Shown here one piece after another: positions 63,874 through 64,000 of a stretch of 64,000 nt of DNA. The DNA comes from Niabella ginsenosidivorans (GTDB lineage: Bacteria > Bacteroidota > Bacteroidia > Chitinophagales > Chitinophagaceae), in NCBI RefSeq assembly GCF_001654455.1, contig NZ_CP015772.1:3348001-3412000 (forward strand). The letters run 5' to 3'. Under the pieces are notes generated by a model. It saw only the letters and a program-made list of their open reading frames with translations, did not search any database and was not told the origin of the DNA. Numbering within the stretch: position 1 is the first letter of the stretch; every line of letters starts with the position of its first letter. A program made the position numbers and the translations under genes.

Positions 63874-64000
63874 TTAATTTAATTCTTCCTTTAAATACAA
63901 ACCGGTATAGCTGTCTTTTATTTTTACCAATGCTTCCGGCGTGCCTTCAAACAGGATCCGGCCGCCACCGTCGCCGCCTTCCGGGCCTAAGTCAATAATA
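63874..64000 (-). CDS. uvrA: UvrA (excinuclease ABC subunit A), 3' end only
   Basis: The window edge cuts this gene; only the last 42 codons are present. They read [41 protein letters not shown] and stop. [12 protein letters not shown]-x-I/V is the C-terminal signature of UvrA, the DNA-damage recognition ATPase of nucleotide excision repair, with high reliability even from this piece. The stop codon is 63874-63876. Confidence 0.93.
   Translation of the reverse strand, partial: IIDLGPEGGDGGGRILFEGTPEALVKIKDSYTGLYLKEELN

Overview
The window reads as chromosomal DNA from a Bacteroidota bacterium, most likely family Chitinophagaceae; I cannot fix the genus. The signs are promoters of the TTG / TAnnTTTG type (for example 13555-13586 and 37113-37142), few strong Shine-Dalgarno sequences, a moderate GC content, and families typical of the phylum: DUF6443 and DUF5977 RHS proteins, an agmatinase-family protein, and TPR histidine kinases paired with LuxR-type regulators. 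Genes are dense and mostly housekeeping up to about 35 kb. From about 35 kb to 58 kb the window is accessory in character. It returns to ordinary genes at the right edge, which cuts into uvrA.

Region by region. 0.1-3.0 kb: bacilliredoxin, small heat-shock protein, a secreted protein of unknown role. 3.0-6.2 kb: PdeM nuclease and Lhr-type helicase, the ligase-associated repair pair. 6.2-9.6 kb: FAD oxidoreductase and two family-2 glycosyltransferases. 9.6-10.5 kb: a gene-free stretch with hairpin repeats. 10.5-21.5 kb: MutS2-like ATPase, MsrA, agmatinase-family protein, radical SAM protein, CAP protein, MtfA and M48 peptidases, PlsY, PrmA. 21.7-27.8 kb: a five-gene operon (ethanolamine-type permease, glutamine-synthetase-like ligase, Fe-alcohol dehydrogenase, class-I amidotransferase hydrolase, aldehyde dehydrogenase) whose parts fit a gamma-glutamylated route from ethanolamine to glycine plus glutamate. 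27.8-31.8 kb: DUF445 protein, MATE exporter, aldo/keto reductase. 31.9-35.1 kb: a tightly packed set of two acetyltransferases, a DoxX-like protein, a DUF2071 protein, a membrane methyltransferase and a small membrane protein. 35.2-36.9 kb: an IS5-like transposase remnant, a TPR-Arr rifampicin ADP-ribosyltransferase and a MarR regulator. 37.1-41.1 kb: a copper module (His/Cys-rich secreted protein, HMA-like plus DUF3347 protein, multicopper oxidase fused to a CopB-like barrel).

41.2-57.1 kb is the most unusual part: a polymorphic-toxin locus transcribed leftwards. It begins with a 1331-residue secreted RHS-related protein and a full-length RHS protein with a nuclease-like tip and an immunity gene. 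Downstream lie displaced RHS C-terminal cassettes, each a piece of conserved RHS core, a different tip and a candidate immunity gene. Two places carry the same chimeric junction between RHS DNA and the 3' part of an XRE regulator gene, and both are followed by strong hairpin terminators. A divergent LuxR-family regulator with a degenerate receiver domain sits upstream, and two identical palindromes lie in the shared intergenic region.

58.2-64 kb: hairpin repeats, an LprI-like protein, two lipoproteins, a TPR histidine kinase with its response regulator, a small acidic protein and the 3' end of uvrA. I saw no rRNA, tRNA, CRISPR array or intact insertion sequence.
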